From: Spirochaetales bacterium
Lineage (GTDB): Bacteria > Spirochaetota > Spirochaetia > SZUA-6
Direction of reading: 5' to 3'
Assembly (NCBI GenBank): GCA_003233545.1
Contig: QILZ01000334.1
Span: 1-6,071, forward strand
DNA length: 6,071 nucleotides
This document shows positions 5,734-6,071 of the stretch, one piece after another (the stretch's first letter is position 1; every line of letters begins with the position of its first letter). Both the position numbers and the translations under genes were made by a program. Under the pieces are notes generated by a model that was not told the DNA's origin, ran no database searches, and was given only the letters and a program-made list of their open reading frames with translations.

Positions 5734-6071
5734 ATGAAAACCAGGGTTAAGTTTTTAGTTCCGATTATCGGACTGCTCGCTGCCGCGGGGATAGCCGGCT
5801 ACTTTGAAACATTAAACTCGTTTAAAACTCTTGTATATAAGGAAATAAAAACAGAAAGAGGGTTAGCCCGGAACGCATCGGAAAGATTTGTAGGGTCAAT
5901 ACTCGATAATGTTCATTCCAATATCAAAACTGCCGCTGAAAGGGCATTACAGGAAGCATCGCTCTTTTCCCGAATGCCCCAGGTAATACAGGCATATAGA
6001 ATTGCTCTTTCCGGCGATATAAACAATGAAAACGACATAAAATTTCAACAGGCAAGGGATATGCTTCGGCG
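5734..6071 (+). CDS. Probable methyl-accepting chemotaxis protein, N-terminal part, cut by the window edge
   Basis: 112 full codons are visible and the frame is open at the right edge. MKTRVKF followed by LVPIIGLLAAAGIAGYF (8-24) is a membrane anchor with a basic cytoplasmic start. A helix (about 27-75) then leads into the stretch around residues 76-112: AERALQEASLFSRMPQVIQA, then YRIALSGDI and QQARDMLR. This 'A-x-LFS-x-x-P-x-V-x-x-AY-x-x-ALSG-x-I ... Q-x-AR-x-MLR' pattern is one I associate with the periplasmic Cache-type sensor domain of chemotaxis receptors from spirochaetes and Desulfovibrio-like bacteria. HAMP and signalling domains, which would prove the call, lie beyond the window; a sensor kinase or diguanylate cyclase with the same sensor module is possible. 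The gene is divergent from the operon and shares its 203-base intergenic region. Confidence 0.7.
   Translation, partial: MKTRVKFLVPIIGLLAAAGIAGYFETLNSFKTLVYKEIKTERGLARNASERFVGSILDNVHSNIKTAAERALQEASLFSRMPQVIQAYRIALSGDINNENDIKFQQARDMLR

Noticed and set aside
5694..5750. ORF from the ATGATGATG run before the receptor gene
   Set aside because: It has no ribosome site, is 18 codons long and runs into the receptor gene out of frame.

Overview
The window looks like chromosomal DNA from a double-membraned (diderm) bacterium, most likely a spirochaete of the Treponema/Spirochaeta type. This rests on style, not on a marker gene. Three predicted lipoproteins have relaxed lipoboxes (FSSC, VSSC, LFGC). 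The divergent gene starts like a free-living spirochaete or deltaproteobacterial chemotaxis receptor. Coding regions are moderately AT-rich and genes carry strong purine-rich ribosome binding sites. No rRNA, tRNA, mobile element or CRISPR is present, and no intergenic stretch exceeds 300 bases.

Layout. Bases 1-539 (+) hold the 3' end of a glycerophosphodiester phosphodiesterase gene. Converging on it is a minus-strand run of four genes, transcribed from about 5570 down to about 504: 5530-4247 (CsgG/FlgT-like protein with a predicted C-terminal beta-barrel), 4219-2903 (multidomain lipoprotein), 2853-2221 (small LPP20-like lipoprotein) and 2082-565 (large LPP20-like plus CsgG-like lipoprotein). 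Their gaps are 27, 49 and 138 bases. A perfect 11-bp hairpin followed by a T-tract on the minus strand ends the run, and it lies inside the last codons of the phosphodiesterase gene. A 203-base AT-rich divergent intergenic region (5531-5733) should hold the operon promoter and the promoter of a plus-strand gene at 5734, which runs off the window and encodes the N-terminus of a probable methyl-accepting chemotaxis protein.

How the genes may work together. All four operon products have export signals, three with a lipobox cysteine and one with an ordinary signal peptide. The same kinds of module recur in them. An LPP20/FlgT-N-like domain appears in three. A CsgG-like alpha/beta module, with a 'beta strand, STG, hydrophobic strand, Ala-rich helix' end, is clear in two and looser in a third. 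The barrel-bearing protein could be the outer-membrane anchor and the lipoproteins its periplasmic-face partners. This is a plausible undescribed envelope assembly related to FlgO/FlgP/FlgT or CsgG/Lpo systems. The domain calls are by eye, and no function in the operon is established.
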